Positions 32,047 through 44,398 of a stretch of DNA of 64,000 bases are shown here, in pieces. The position numbers and the translations under genes are program-made. Each line of letters starts with the position of its first letter. The stretch's first letter is position 1. The notes beneath the pieces are model-generated. The model ran no database searches. It had not been told where the DNA came from and saw nothing but the letters and a program-made list of their open reading frames with translations. Source of the DNA: Cristatella mucedo. Taxonomy: Eukaryota; Bryozoa; Phylactolaemata; Cristatellidae. The stretch lies in contig WPIO01000136.1 of NCBI GenBank assembly GCA_009760855.2, positions 205,001-269,000 of the forward strand, read 5' to 3'.

Positions 32047-32609
32047 TGCGTTGCTCTACGAATGTACTATCGGTATTATTTTAATTACTGTCACGTGACC
32101 CAGCTTGGCGAGGACGCCGGAAGGCCGCGTTATCTGGCCCGCCACGACGATTCCACTTCTCGCACCGCAGCAGAGAAGATTTGGCATAGTGTGCGTAGGT
32201 CGTAGCCTAATATGGCGTAGTTGCCCCTACGCAGCATGCCGCCGCTGCTGCGTGCCACTTTAGGAGTCGCTCGCTCTGACAACGAGCACGCCTCTGCCAG
32301 CCTGCTATTGGAATGGTCGACCGAGGGCTCGGGATCCAGAGTACAACTCAAAAGCTAGCGGGCGCACGGAGAGTTTTTTACGGATTTTGCACGACTCCTT
32401 ATCTAATTTTACGAAGAAACACGTTGGATTTCTCTCCATTCGTACCAGGCTACCTTTTTTGATGGGGCCAAAAAACGGACGAAAGAGAAACGAGCCGTCT
32501 GAGAAAGCTTCGCAGACCGCCAGGGCCGCAATTGCGTCCGGTCACTTGTCGGCGCCGCCGCTTGCACTCGAAGGCTGGCGCGGGGCCGGGCGAGCGGAGA
32601 CGAGCATCG

Positions 32610-33858
32610 CAGAATGTCGATTGAAAATCATTAGCGTGGATTCTTGGCGTCATACTAATCGAAAAAGAATATGCTGCGAAGCGCCACCGCAGTTGCCCTT
32701 TGATATCCGGGGATGGAAAAGCGCACGCGTACTCCAATAAGCGGCATAGTGGGCCGTGCGTCACGACAGCGCCTCGCGCGGAGCGCGAGGCGCTGTCGGT
32801 ATTTTTCCCCATAAATTGGCCTTCATTAGACACGCATTACGCATCGCGCAGGTCGCGGGGTAGCTTTAACTTTGCACGACTCGTCGCCGCTGGAGGCAGC
32901 CTGGCGGCGAATTCTCGCGCTCGGTTTTGGCGAGGGGCCGCACCCGCGATGAAACCAAGCGAGTACGAAGAATGAGAGAATCCGCGCCTGCGAGCTCGGG
33001 TGCACTTTGGTCTTAGGTGGACTTGCGTGCCCAGGCATGGAAGCGCAGATAGTGATGACGCCCCGCTCGTATTGTGGTCGTGGTGAACCGTGGCGTCGTC
33101 AACGAACGATGCCATTGGGCGTCTCAATGACTTATGACCTACTTCGGGGGTACACGTCCTGGGGAATAAATAATAGGCATTTCGGTGCCGTGGGATGATG
33201 GAACGGTTTAATCACCATTAGCGACGGCAGAGGTGGCAGAAACAGTGGACTCTTCTGGTAAAAGAAAATTGTGGGCATTTGCAATAAGCTCAATTTTGGT
33301 TGCGTTCTGTTAGGGTGAAGCTTAGGCGAGATTGAACGTCACCGTGTATAAGTGCATGCACGTCGCAAGAGACCGCAGCGTTGGCGTTCAAAAATATCTA
33401 CGGAGCACTTCGCAGACATTTAATTTTCGCTCGCACGCGTAAAAGAACGCCAACTGGCTCATGATCTCTTGTAAGAGCCGAAATCGCCTTACTAACAGCG
33501 ACATGACCCAATAAATCCGCGGGTGTGGGTGCGGGCCCTCTGTCAAATGCACCCGCAGTGTCGCACAACTAAGAAAGATGCAATGGTGACGTGATATTTT
33601 GCACGCGGAATGCATAATACGTAATGCGTGTCCAAAAGAAAGCTAATTTAAGGAGAAAATACCGATTGCTTTCGCTCCACGGACGCATAGTCGCGACGCA
33701 CGGCCCGCTCTGCCGTTTATTCAAGTCCACGTGCGCTCCTTTTCGCCCAATACGACTCGAGGCGACTGGAGCGGTAGCGTTTCGTAGCTTCTCCTTTTTG
33801 TGTTTTTACTACGGTGCCAAAATCCACGCTATTGATTTTCAATCGGCTCGTGGCGATT
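32610..33858. repeat. Inverted repeat pair with ~160-bp arms
   Basis: 32610-32766 on the plus strand aligns with the minus strand of 33690-33858. Shared words: CGATTGAAAATCA, TAGCGTGGATT, GGGCCGTGCGTC. When translated, the shared strand gives ATHGPLCRL / VTHGPLCRL and HAxDFQS in both arms, which may mean a decayed coding repeat. The spacer of about 920 bases is unrelated. Confidence 0.7.
32764..32798. repeat. Perfect 16-bp GC-rich hairpin
   Basis: CGACAGCGCCTCGCGC (32764-32779) pairs with 32783-32798 around the loop GGA. It sits at the outer end of the left inverted-repeat arm. Confidence 0.97.
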
Positions 33859-34324
33859 CCGGGAACCAAGATTGACGCATGCAACGTCATTTGAAGCGAC
33901 TAAAAATACTTGGAGCGCAGCCGACGGCGGCGGACTCGTGCACTTTACTGCTCGTCGGTGGTGATGGGAACTAATGCGGCAAGATAGCGATGCTCGGAGC
34001 AGCTATCCGGCGCTGACATCTATCCCGGTGCAGGAGGCAGGAGACCTGAGGCCGCCGGCGCTCACTCGTACTACGGAGGCACAGCCCCCGGTGCAGCCAG
34101 CGCGTAATCAAGGTTCGCGTAAGCCTGCCGCACCAGCCCACTGACGCTAATCTGGCGCACTTTTGAAATAAATCAAAAGACGCACGATCCTCCGACGTCA
34201 GAATGGCATCAACAAAAGCTTAAAGTCAGCAGCCGTCCGATGCGCCGACACTCCGAAGCTCACGTGGCGATACAACACGAAGCAACGTACGTTTCAATGA
34301 TAGAAGCCTCTCGGAGGCGGCATC

Positions 34325-34448
34325 GAGCAGAAAGAGCAGAGAGAGCAGAAAGAGCAGAGAGAGAGAGCAGAGGGAGAGCAGAGAGAACAGAGAGAACAGA
34401 GAGAGCACGGAGAGCAGAAAGAGCAGAGAGAGCAGAGAGGGAGAGCAG
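34325..34448. repeat. AGAGCAGA-type minisatellite
   Basis: Irregular tandem array of AGAGCAGAGAG/AGAGCAGAA units, almost all purine apart from the C. Confidence 0.93.
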
Positions 34449-35096
34449 ACCGCTTCGCGAAGAGAGCGCGCCGACGTGCTGCGGTCCTCCTGCTCGCGCC
34501 TCTCGCTTGATGGCTCGCGTACACGCGCGAAGCCTGGAACGCTAATTGCTCCGACGTGCGGCTGCCGTCGCTCTTGCTCTGGCGCACCCAAGCACCATGC
34601 CTGGGCATTATAGTCCAGGGTAGCGAGTCAATTTTGACTAATTTTTCTTTGTGCCGCCGCCGAAGACCTCGTAATCCGACCTCGCGACGGCCCGGAGAGC
34701 GAACAGCAGACGGCGGCAGCGACGCCTGCGCCCGCCGCCTCGTTCTGCGTAAGCAAGCCGACGTGCGACGTGGCCGGCGCTGCTCGAGGCCCCTCGTGGC
34801 CGGCACTGCTCGAGCTCGTTCTTCTCGCCGCGCGGCGGCGCGGTCAAATATGCGTCGTACCGAGCGTGGCCGACGCACTCGCCACGCATGACGAGTTAGA
34901 CTGGACGCACGCTGAAAACTACTGCACTCCGCGCGTGAGGCGGGCGGTGTGCGAGCGGCGGCGCTCTGCCCAGGCCAGCGGCGCCCGCGGTCGCTGCTCG
35001 GGGCTTAAGACGCTTCTGACACGCGCGTGTGCGAAGCTGGGCTGCCGCGGCGTCGCATTTCCAGTTCGCGAATGAAAATTCGCGGAAACCGAAGGC

Positions 35097-35196
<100 letters not shown>

Positions 35197-35939
35197 CGTC
35201 GCCAACGAATTCCTTCCCGCCGCCGCCGTCTCTCTCCGCCCAGCTACCATATGTCGGTTGACGTGCTTTCATTCGATTTTGCATTTCGCCGCGGAAGCGC
35301 ATCGCACAGCCAAATGGAACGCCGCTAGCCTAAACGGCGATGAAAGAAGCTGCATACGACTACTGGCGAGAACAAGTCTCGTTAGTGTTACTGAAAACAA
35401 AGAAATAGCACGCAGCTGTCTCCGGCCGGAAGTGGAAGGCCAGGCAGGTCGCACGGTGTAAGCTGCAGACTGAGGCTCCGCCGAGTGGTTTGACAGCAAC
35501 GCTGAGCTGCTTGCGTCAGCCCCGGCCTCCCCACCAAACCCGCACCCCCCCCTCCAACCCCCCACCCCGGACTCCCGCTAGAACGTGCCACGTCCCCTTT
35601 GCTCGCCTTTCCCCTGTCTCAGCTGTCTGAGGCCTCGCCCAATTGCGCCTATATAGATATAAGCATTTGAAAGCATGGCTTTGCTTGCTCGCATCGAGAC
35701 TGGTACCCTATGTCAGCAGGGACGATCTTCGCTTGGGCATCCATCTAGCGCCGGCAGCCTACTCGTGTACGCATACAAAATGGCGACCCTTAAGAGCCAA
35801 CCGGTCAGCAGACGGGCGCGTCGAATCCAGTAGGGCAACCTCTCGCTCTCTTTCGTCGGCAAGTCGCAAAAGATACTAGTTTGTTTTGGAAAACCGAGCA
35901 TTCCTCAGAAACTAGAAAGTCCAACTCTCCTAATCGGCT

Positions 35940-36565
35940 CCACCAACACATCTAATGCAGCCACTGTCCGATTATCTGGGTGTCCTCTTCCAAAAATAGC
36001 ATGTCCTTAGATGAGCGCATCAGCTCCGAAGTCAATTCTGCCTACTTTCCCCGGCGAAAAGTTAAAATGTTCGGGCTTGGACAGGGACACCTCCAAGTTA
36101 GGCCATGCATTCTTGATATCGTGACTAGACATCTGCAACTCACGACATGCAAGTATTCCTCCCCATGCAATAGCATACAGTTGGTGCAAAACTCAGGAGC
36201 TTAGGCATAGCCGTCGTAAACGGTGCAACCGCCACAGTGCGTCACAGCTCACCAGTCTGCACCGGCTGCCTATCAAGTAGCATGACGACTTCAGCATCCG
36301 GCTATTCGCCTTTAGATACGTCCATTCTCTGGCTCCGGCCAACCAAACCTGCTTAAATTAGTTTCTCTTCAGACCTCCCGCTGCATCGCCCGCTTTTCAT
36401 ACTCTGGTCTATTGCTTGTGACCTTAAACTAGCTTCAAATCCATGGGGGACCGTGCCTTCATAACTTCCATTATTTAGACTCTCTACCTAATGGCATCGC
36501 TTTATCTAAGGATGTGAAGACATTTGAACAGAAGCTAAGAACCTACCTGTACTGCACCCAGACTT
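35940..36565 (+). mobile_element. LINE A-like RT fragment, diverged subfamily
   Basis: Frames contain SLDERISSEVNSAYF and QLVQNSGA, followed by tCTGCACCGGCTGCCTATCA and GACCGTGCCTTC equivalents of LINE A. It ends near GAAGACATTTGAACAGAAGC, the last codons of the family. Confidence 0.8.
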
Positions 36566-37649
36566 TGCTCTGTCCGAGTGAATCGTCTGTTTATGCAGTT
36601 GTGCACATGAACTTTGCACTCCGTGACCAAGGGCGGCGTGGACGTTCTTTTGCGCCCAGTGGATCTGTCGTTTTTCCTGCGTTCTTTGCGGACGACTGCG
36701 AAGGCGGAGTTATAATCGCAGAGAAAGGAACGCGTCGCCGCCGCCGCAGGAAGCTCCTCGGCGGCCAAGTGACACCGACAGAGTGGCAGGAAGCCGGCCT
36801 CCTTCCTGGCGTCTCTTCGGAGCCGGAGCGCTTCTCCCGGTCCGGGTATCGCGGCTGGCGCCGTCAGATCGAGACCATCGAACGTCGACGAGCAAAGACG
36901 CCACCGAACGAGGTCGATCGATGGCGAAAGCTGTCAGCAGCGCCGGCGACGTGTGCGACCTCGCGGCCGGAAAAGTCGGCCGGTTGATGAGCCCCTAGCC
37001 ACCCCCGCCCCCGCCACACTGACTGGCCCTTTTCTTTCCGAGCTAAGCGACAAAGCTCGACGGGCGGGGACGACGCGTGCGTGCCCGCGCGATGGACGAG
37101 AGGAGCTTTGCCGACAGGTCGGCTGCGACCGATATAGACGCGCGAATCGGCACTCGGCCGCTGGATTTCCGATAGCCAGGCAGCCGACTCAGCTCGCACG
37201 TCCCGCGTACATCGACTCCCAGAAGCCAAGGACACCGCCCTGCTTAGCTGCGGGACTATGTACCGTGAGACTGGCGTTCTATCGGCCGATGGTGGGAAGA
37301 GATAGTCAGGCTTTCACAGAAGGGCGTCCAAGTCGCAGTGTTCAGATGGCAAATCTGCGGTCGCAATTGTGCTAATATCCACATCGAAAGCCGCGATCTA
37401 CTCTCTGCCAAAGTAGTGGTACTTCGGTTTCGGAAAGAACGAAAGGTCAAGTCGGAACCTTCCCCCTTGGTATTCAGCCTTCAGAAGGATTACGCCAACG
37501 GGAGATACCTCAACGGTAGCACCGTGTGGGCAGAGCGGTAGCGTCCGCAGGCTTGCCGTTAAGGTGAGGACAAACTCGCTATTCTATTCTTTGGTGATTG
37601 TCGTAGAGACGCCCAATCTCTTGTCAAATTCCTCATAAAAGGTATTCCT

Positions 37650-38246
37650 TTAATATTGACTCGTATCGCGAACGATTTGTGGTCGCACTTCATGCAGAAA
37701 AACTGAATATCGCGTTGTCTGCCAATTGACCTCATTAGAGTTGTTGAGCGACTTTCGTTGCCATGACTGTAATCTTGCTTGCCACTCGCATTTGTTGCAG
37801 ATCTTTCTTTCTGCAGACTCTCCGGATGTGCCCTTAAACCCGAAGTTTGTTTTGACGTGCACTTCGGTAATAAGGGTGCGTGTGCCTTCCGTGCTGAGTT
37901 GAGCCGCAAGTGGTGCTTTGGTGAGCCTAGAATTCGCTCGCTCACCCTCTCACACTGTCAAAGGCTCGGCAGCTGAATGCCCGAAATCCTTTTTCATCGA
38001 TGCAGCTCCTTTTTGCGACTGTTTTTCTGGTGTCCTAATGTCAAACGAGCTCTCCAGTGTAAGGTTTTTTAATGTCAGACGCTTTTGTTCAGTGCCATTG
38101 CAAGCAAAGCCATATACCAGCTTTCTCTGCTTGCGGCAAGAATTGATCAAACTCATAGTTCTGAGCCAAATGCCGAAAAGCGGCTGAATATTCCCAATCA
38201 TTTTCGCCAGGTCGTTGATGACGACAGGGAAACTTATAAATTTCAA
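37650..38246 (-). pseudogene. Possible decayed coding region, unrecognised
   Basis: The minus-strand frame 38246-37950 (98 codons, MKFISFPVVINDLAKMIGNI...) and, in the same phase, 37862-37650 (HVKTNFGFKGTSGESAERK, ICNKCEWQARLQ) are separated by stops. A frame in another phase covers 37945-37559. Composition is less GC-biased than the neighbours. The C-x-x-C may hint at a zinc finger. I recognise no family, and it could be chance. Confidence 0.2.
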
Positions 38247-38689
38247 CGCATTTAAGTGGCTTCGGCTGTTTGTCAGAATCGCCCTCGTGAGTTGTGATAG
38301 GCCCTTAGAGGAGTTTTAGCGGCGATACAAGGCTAAGTAGTAGTGCGTATGCGCCGCCATCTTGGCTGAAGAGCTACTGAGCTTGCTCTAGCGGGTCCGC
38401 TGCACTCTGATAAAAGGGGGCGGTGGCCATGGTCGTCTTCCGCCGTCTTTCGCCTTCTTTCCGTCTTCCGTCGCCGTTTCCTCCAGCAGGACAACGGCGG
38501 AAAGGACAGCATGGCCGCAACGATGACAGCTTGACGGCCTCGAAAGAGAGCGAGCTCACGTCGGCTCGCCCAGCTGCTACAGCTGCACCGCCTCGTTCAG
38601 AGAGCGCTTGAGTGGCAGTTTTTGCATTGTTTTTGAGTTTTTAAATATATAGGCTAACATACATATACTAGTTACAAATCCGTTCTCGA

Positions 38690-38815
38690 TAATATATATA
38701 TATATATATTATATGTTATATATTTATAATATATAAATAAATTTATGGTATATATTTTTATTACTTAAATACATATACATATATATATATATATATATAT
38801 TTAAAATATATTCGC
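38690..38815. repeat. TA-rich block
   Basis: Mixed (TA)n and TTATAA/AAATATA runs. Confidence 0.9.
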
Positions 38816-39039
38816 ATTGTTTTTGAATGGGGTTCACCTAAAAAGTCGGGAACCGCAACTAGGATAGAATGGAGGAGCGAAGAAAAGCAGAATCGAATCG
38901 CGATCCAGGAAGAGTCGTGAGGAGGATTTATTTTTCAGACACTAGACCTCGTCATTGGACGAGCTCTTAACGAAACCTCAGTGAGCATCACTCGCTCACT
39001 TTCCACGCCCTCACAGCTGCATTACCTTAGAACTCACGT

Positions 39040-39585
39040 CCGAAATTCATACGCAACGACATCTACTCCACTCTGCAGCTAGGCCACTTTGAGGTCGCTT
39101 CATTCTTTGGCTCTAGCCTATCTCTCAGATCTACTCCCCCACCCGGCCCAGCATCGTACCGCCTGCTTTTCGGAATCCAACAGTCTACCAATACCTCGTA
39201 CAAACCTCAAATCCTTTGGAGACCGTGCATTTAGTTCGTATGCTCCCAAAGCCTGGAACTCCCTCCCGACTTGAGTCACAACATCCCCTGACTTGACCAC
39301 GTTTAAAAAGAACTTGAATGCACACCTATTTAGGGCAGCATGTAGTGGGTCCCTGTGATTCGTCCTTCATGTGTGTATGCGTGCTGACACTGTACATGCT
39401 GCCACTAACCACACTTGCATGCTGACCCTGTGCATGTCACCCCTAACCTTGTTATTCGTGTTGTTTGTTTATCAAGCTTGATATTACTCACGATTCAATC
39501 GCGTTTCCCTTTGCAGCAAATGTAAAGCGCCTAGAAAGAGATTAAGTTCTCTGAAGGTGCTTTATCAAATGCATTATTATTGTTA
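39040..39585 (+). mobile_element. LINE A 3' end with complete tail
   Basis: Encodes RSLHSLALAYLSDLLPH and LKSFGDRAFSSYAPKAWNSLPT. The 3' UTR includes CGCGTTTCCCTTTGCAGCAA, the stem-loop GTAAAGCGCC...GGTGCTTTAT and an ATTATTATTGTTATT end. Best reference copy of the LINE A 3' end in the window. Confidence 0.93.
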
Positions 39586-39591
39586 TTACAA

Positions 39592-39961
39592 ATCTCAATT
39601 CTTAGAAGACCGTGCCTTTAGATCGTATGCTCCCAAAAACTCACTTCCGACTTATGTAGCAACATCACCTGACTTCTCCACATTTGAAAAGAAACTAAAA
39701 ACGCATATATTTGTCACAGCCTTTAGTGGGTGATTCATCCTTTATGTTCTTATTTGTCCTGACACTGATCATGCTGCCACTTACCAAACTTGCGTTCTGA
39801 CCCCGTGCACGTCACCCCTAACCTGTTATTCTTGCTATTAATCATGCATGCTGCCATTAACCATTAGATCCTGCTTCATTTGCAGCAAATTTAAAGTGCC
39901 CAGAAAGAGATTGAGTTCTTCGACGGTGCTATATCAAATGAATTACTGTTATTTTTAGTAT
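39592..39961 (+). mobile_element. LINE A 3' end, second copy in line
   Basis: Starts directly after the ATT tail of the previous copy and has its own CCGTGCCTTTAG...TTTGCAGCAAATTTAAAGTG and ATT-rich tail. Confidence 0.88.
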
Positions 39962-39962
39962 T

Positions 39963-40200
39963 ACTCCCCTGCTGCCGACTTCGGCATATCCTTTCCAGCC
40001 GTCCTGAGTTGCTACTTCAATTCTACCCACTTCCTCCACTGCCCTCCTGACTCTGCTATGCTTCAGACTTTCTCTTTTCTTCGCGAGATGAAGTTTGTTG
40101 GCTATCGTATGTCGGCTACCGTCGTTAGGTTACCGAAAGCCGCCAAGACTTTGAGTTTAGAAAACTCTCCTGCATAGCATCCACTTGGTCCTTGGGACCT
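39963..40200 (+). mobile_element. LINE B 3' end, third copy in line
   Basis: Matches the reverse of 22190-22340: CTCCTGACTCTGCTATGCTTC, ACTTTCTCTTTTCTTCGCGA, GAAAACTCTCCTGCAT. Same orientation as the two LINE A ends before it. Confidence 0.82.
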
Positions 40201-40339
40201 TGTGCTGTTATGGAGAAAGACGCGTAGCCAATAAACATTAGCCAATAGCTCGCGCATTTCCATCAGGGTCGCGCACAACACCCCCGAAGCTGCTTAGGAT
40301 GCGTTGGGTGACGGTGGTTTTGCTAACGCCCTAGTTTTA

Positions 40340-40430
40340 ATAATCATATAATATAGTGCATTTGCATAGCGCCCTCGGAGAACTTGATCTATTTCTGGGC
40401 AGTTTTAGCAATGCAAGCGGCAGGAGAGTG
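40340..40430 (-). mobile_element. LINE tail stem-loop
   Basis: The minus strand reads AAAACTGCCCAGAAATAGAT, then TTCTCCGAGGGCGCTATGCA and an AT-rich end. Only the tail is present. Confidence 0.7.
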
Positions 40431-41843
40431 GCTATCGCTGCCGTCTGGTTTGTTGGGCTCGCCGTACGTTCGCCCGATAAATTTTAATGGATGCAATCCA
40501 GAAAGTCAAGACGAGGTAAGATCGGCCCTAACTTTTTGCCGTAGGGCTCGGGCATCCCGCTGAAGAAAGCTATCGCTCGCCGTTCAACCGCGGCACTGCA
40601 GCAGCGACCGGGGAGCCGGGCGAAACGATTTTAACTCAAAGTTCCTAGGGCGACCGGAAGCAGTCGCAGTCCGCCTGGTGGTTAGCTTCCGGAGACAGCG
40701 AGCGTCTAGTCCCTCGATCGGACATTCGTCGGGCGAGCTGGCTCCAGGTGAGCCGCGAGCTGGCTCCAGGTGAGCCCCGAGGTGCACCGAGCTCACTGTG
40801 AGCGTCCGCTAGCTCTCTGCCGCTCTGCCTGAGAGCAGTGGCACTAATGCCAGAGAGCTGTGGCAATATCGACCTCCGGTATCAGCAAGTCTTCAATAAA
40901 CTGACATGTCCGACTGCTGTTTTGGGAGTGCACAGCGACGCCGCCCCCTGTAGGCCTGCCGCCGCTGCATTCTTGGTGAGGGGGCGGTGGGCAGCCACAC
41001 TGCAATCACTAGCGGAGGTCATTACGCGTCTCCGCTCTGCGATCCCCGTCCCGTGAATTTGAATGCTCTAGAAAGGTGTCCTGTCCTGCCTGGAGCGTTT
41101 ACAAGAATAAGACCGCTATATCCAATATGACGGACCGCATTTGGGATGCCGTCTCCAGCTTACGGCTTTCAGCGTTCGGGGCACGGTCATCGCCTGTCGT
41201 TCGGCGTCCGGAAGACGGGTCGAACTCGGACCTCGCGCCCGAACCAGAAGAAACCCAATAACGTCCATCTCGCTGATAGATATTGGTTCCCAACTTCAGT
41301 GCGGATGTGACAGAATTTAGACGCTACACCAGCCCACGGTAATCTCACGATTGCCTCTTATTCCGCGTTTGCTTACGGCGTTATGGAGCTGATTTTAAAA
41401 GGTGAATTATGTGGCGGCTGCGTAGCCTCAAAGGGCATCAAAGAGCCGTGAAGCTCCTCGCGAACTCTGAACTCGGCGCAATCCATCGCGACCTCCTTAG
41501 ATACCCTCCGGCTGACATCCTTGGGTAACCTTCGAGTGACCTCCAGCTACAGCGCTCCAGCCGATTACGCGACTCAAGCCAGCTGGATCGGCAGATCGCA
41601 AACCGGCCACAAGCGAGTACCAGCCTCTGACTTCGCTGATCAGTTCGTGCAGCATTTGCTAATAGGCGGTGCAAGCATATAAAAATATTATATTAATTAA
41701 ATATCTCATTTGTACTGTGCTTAAAATTCCAAGAACTCGACTCTCATGTCAGAAAATCATTTTATCCGTATTAGATCCTTCTCATCTCCACTATTCATCT
41801 CCATCATCACCTCATTCCCATCCGGTCGTCACGTTCTCACTCC

Positions 41844-41847
<4 letters not shown>

Positions 41848-41882
<35 letters not shown>

Positions 41883-41978
41883 TTCTTTTCTACTTTGACT
41901 TATTGTTCTCTATATTTTCTCTCTCACGCAGCCCCTCAATCTCTGCTCTTCTCTTTCACTCCCACTCTCACCTCTCTG

Positions 41979-42033
<55 letters not shown>
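41848..42033. repeat. Two (CT)n tracts in a pyrimidine-rich stretch
   Basis: (CT)n at about 41848-41879 and 41985-42033. The whole 41770-42180 interval is strongly pyrimidine-rich on the plus strand. Confidence 0.93.
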
Positions 42034-42034
<1 letters not shown>

Positions 42035-42904
42035 GTGTATCCTCTATCTTATGTCTCATCTGTCTCTTTTGTTTCCTCTATCTCCATTCTCTACTCTTTC
42101 TCACATCTCTCCCCCTATGTTATCTATTCTCTCTCTCTCTCTCCTCTTTCTCCTCTCCTCCTCCCTCTCTTTCTTTCTTTTCGAGCTCCATACTGATCTA
42201 CAAATATGGCACTGCTTGAGTTCCATCCGATTTCAGGCCTGCACGCTACACGCGACTCGGACTGGCTGAGAGCATCGCCGTAGAGTGCATCGCCGCAGAT
42301 ACCGGGCTAGCTAGCCGCTCCCTCGGAGGCGCTGGCAACGAGAACCGAAAGCGGAAGAGGAATGAGTGAGCGCCGCCCCTCCCCCCTACGCGTGCAGCTC
42401 TGTGGCATTAACTCGGTGGGGAGAGCGGCGTCCGATGCCACTATGCTTGACGGCTTGACGCCCGCATAATTTCGACGAGCTGTCTGACCACCGTGGTCGG
42501 AACGTTGGACCGCTTTTAATGAGAATCGCTGCGTTCACGACACTGTGGCGCGCCGAGGCCTTGCACTGCTCTCGCCTGCCTGCCGCTCAATCGCTATACC
42601 GACCGTCGCATGTCAGAGGCGCGAAGGTGCCCTTCGAAAGCTTCCGAACAGCGGCTCGCTGGACGATCGGAGACGGCAAGCTTCGAAGCCAGGCGAGAGA
42701 GCTACCCCCTCTCGCCTCGCGACGCCGAAGTGCGTCGACGGCCGGGAAGCTGGGGACCGATACAGTCTATCGGGCACACGACGCCGGCGCCTTGACTGAA
42801 GACGGCCATGCGTCGACCAGGCCTCGATTGCGATGGCCACGAGCCGCCAGAGGCGTTTCGCGCCGCCACGCTGCACACTTCCTCGCTCTCCGAGCGCGCT
42901 TTCC

Positions 42905-42937
42905 CTCTCTCTGTCTCTGTCTCTCTGTCTCTCTCTA

Positions 42938-43031
<94 letters not shown>
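42905..43031. repeat. Long (CT)n tract next to TASK exon 1
   Basis: Imperfect then pure CT followed by CTAT units. It ends about 55 bases from the exon 1 donor at 43086, giving GA-rich RNA just downstream of the 5' splice site. Confidence 0.95.
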
Positions 43032-43032
<1 letters not shown>

Positions 43033-43086
43033 TTATCTATCTACGCTCGCGCCCCTCTCTCCATCCGCTGGCGCCAGCTCTCTCAC

Positions 43087-43369
43087 CTATGGTTGTGAAG
43101 ACGGTGAGCGCGAAGTAGAAGGACCCGGCGAACTTCCACTGGACGGCGCCTTTATAGTGCTTCGACTTGATCATGACGCGTCTGAGGCGCTCGAAATCGT
43201 CGTCGCTAATGTTGAACGCCGCCTTGAAGCCGGCCTCGTCGGCGGCCAGCTGGCGCTTCTCCTCTGCCTCATTTCGCGACTCAAGCGCGTCGAAGATGGC
43301 TGCTCCGATGAGCAGGTACGTGAATGCGCACACGATCAGCGCCAGCGTCCGCACGTTTTGCTTTTTCAT
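43087..43369 (-). CDS. KCNK3/9-like: TASK-type two-pore K+ channel, exon 1 (residues 1-95)
   Basis: First coding exon of a K2P background potassium channel acting in the plasma membrane. It starts MKKQNVRTLALIV, close to the TASK-1/TASK-3 N terminus. TM1 spans about residues 8-28. The extracellular cap follows, with an N-glycosylation site at N53 (N-I-S), the position used in TASK-1. The first pore helix ends in TTI-G. The start codon has A at -3, and no other in-frame start fits the family. The exon ends after one base of the filter glycine codon, followed by GTGAGA as donor; exon 2 supplies the other two bases to give G-Y-G-H. The donor lies about 60 bases from a long GA-rich (minus strand) tract in the intron. 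The assignment is very secure; whether it is closer to KCNK3 or KCNK9 cannot be decided here. Confidence 0.97.
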
Positions 43370-43618
43370 TTTTCGCGCCGCCGCTCACCGCCCATCCTTC
43401 CTCGCTGTCGCGGTCACGAACGGCGCTCGCCTCTCGAACCCGAGAAGGAGGAGGAGGAGGAGGAGGACGCCAAGGAAAGCCGCCGTCGTCGTCGTCGACT
43501 CAGCTGCTCAGCTGCTGTCGTCGCCCGCCGCCAAGACCATTGCCGCCAAGACCAGTAGCCTCGTCGCTCTCGCGCGCCGGGCGACAAGGCGCCGCTGCCG
43601 CTGCTGCTGCTTATCGAT

Positions 43619-43652
<34 letters not shown>

Positions 43653-44260
43653 GCCGCCGCGCCACCGGCGCAGCTGAGACGGCTTCGCCCGTATCTCCGG
43701 CTGCAGCGACGATCGGATGCCTCGAAGAACGTGTCAACAGCGACCGTCCGCAGACATCGCCGTCGCCGCTGCCTCGCAGCGGCGACGCAGTCGCATTTCC
43801 TAGCGCAGAGCCGCGAGCAGCTTCTGAAAAGGGCGCCGATCTATTGACGGAGCTCGTCAGCGCCGAGCCTCCTCGGGAGGCCGGCTGCGCTCTGCGCCGG
43901 AACCCAGCGCCGCCGCCGACTATGACTGAGCAGCGATTGCCTGGGCCAGAAATCAATTCTATGCAAATGAGCCTGTTCCCGTCATTAGGGAGCTACAGTC
44001 TTCGAAGAGATTTGACGCAAAGTGTCATCTGCTCAGCCGTCCGAGAGGGCTGCGTCGCGGTTGACGAGACGAGCCGCCGCCAGGATGCAACGGAATTTTT
44101 CGCCGGCTAACAGGGTGCTGCGTCAGGTCCAGCTCGAATGGCGCTGCGGCCGGCCATCGAAGTGCATGGCAGCCGAGCCAGCGGTTCTCGCTCGCTGCGC
44201 GCCGTGCGATTCGTGGAGGAAGCTCTACGCCGACGCTGCTCTCGCTGGCACAGTTCACGA
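43370..44260 (-). promoter_or_regulatory. GC- and CpG-rich 5' flank of the TASK-type gene
   Basis: Directly upstream of the start codon: CpG-rich DNA with a (GCC)n run near 43618-43665 and a GGA-rich run near 43445-43470, then an octamer-like ATGCAAAT at about 43964. This fits a 5' UTR and CpG-island-like promoter. No TATA box or transcription start can be assigned. The open frames here are GC-bias artefacts as far as I can tell. Confidence 0.4.
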
Positions 44261-44398
44261 GCTGCAGGCGGCGCTGCAGGTGGCGCTGCGGGCGGCGCTG
44301 CGGGCGGCGCTGCGGGCGGCGCTGCAGGCGGCGCTGCAGGCGGCGCTGCAGGCGGCGCTGCAGGCGGCGCTGCAGGCGGCGCTGCAGGCGGCGCTGCC
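44261..44398. repeat. 12-bp GC-rich minisatellite
   Basis: About 11 tandem copies of GGCGGCGCTGCA with G/A variation (GCTGCA or GCTGCG) and one TGG variant near the left end. The unit is a multiple of three, so several frames stay open and would read as Ala-Ala-Leu-Gln, Gly-Gly-Ala-Ala or Pro-Pro-Ala-Ala. It lies about 0.9 kb upstream of the TASK-type start codon. Confidence 0.9.

Noticed and set aside
42833-43558. 241-codon Ser-Leu-rich frame across the (CT)n tract
   Set aside because: Microsatellite frame, and antisense to TASK exon 1 in its right half.
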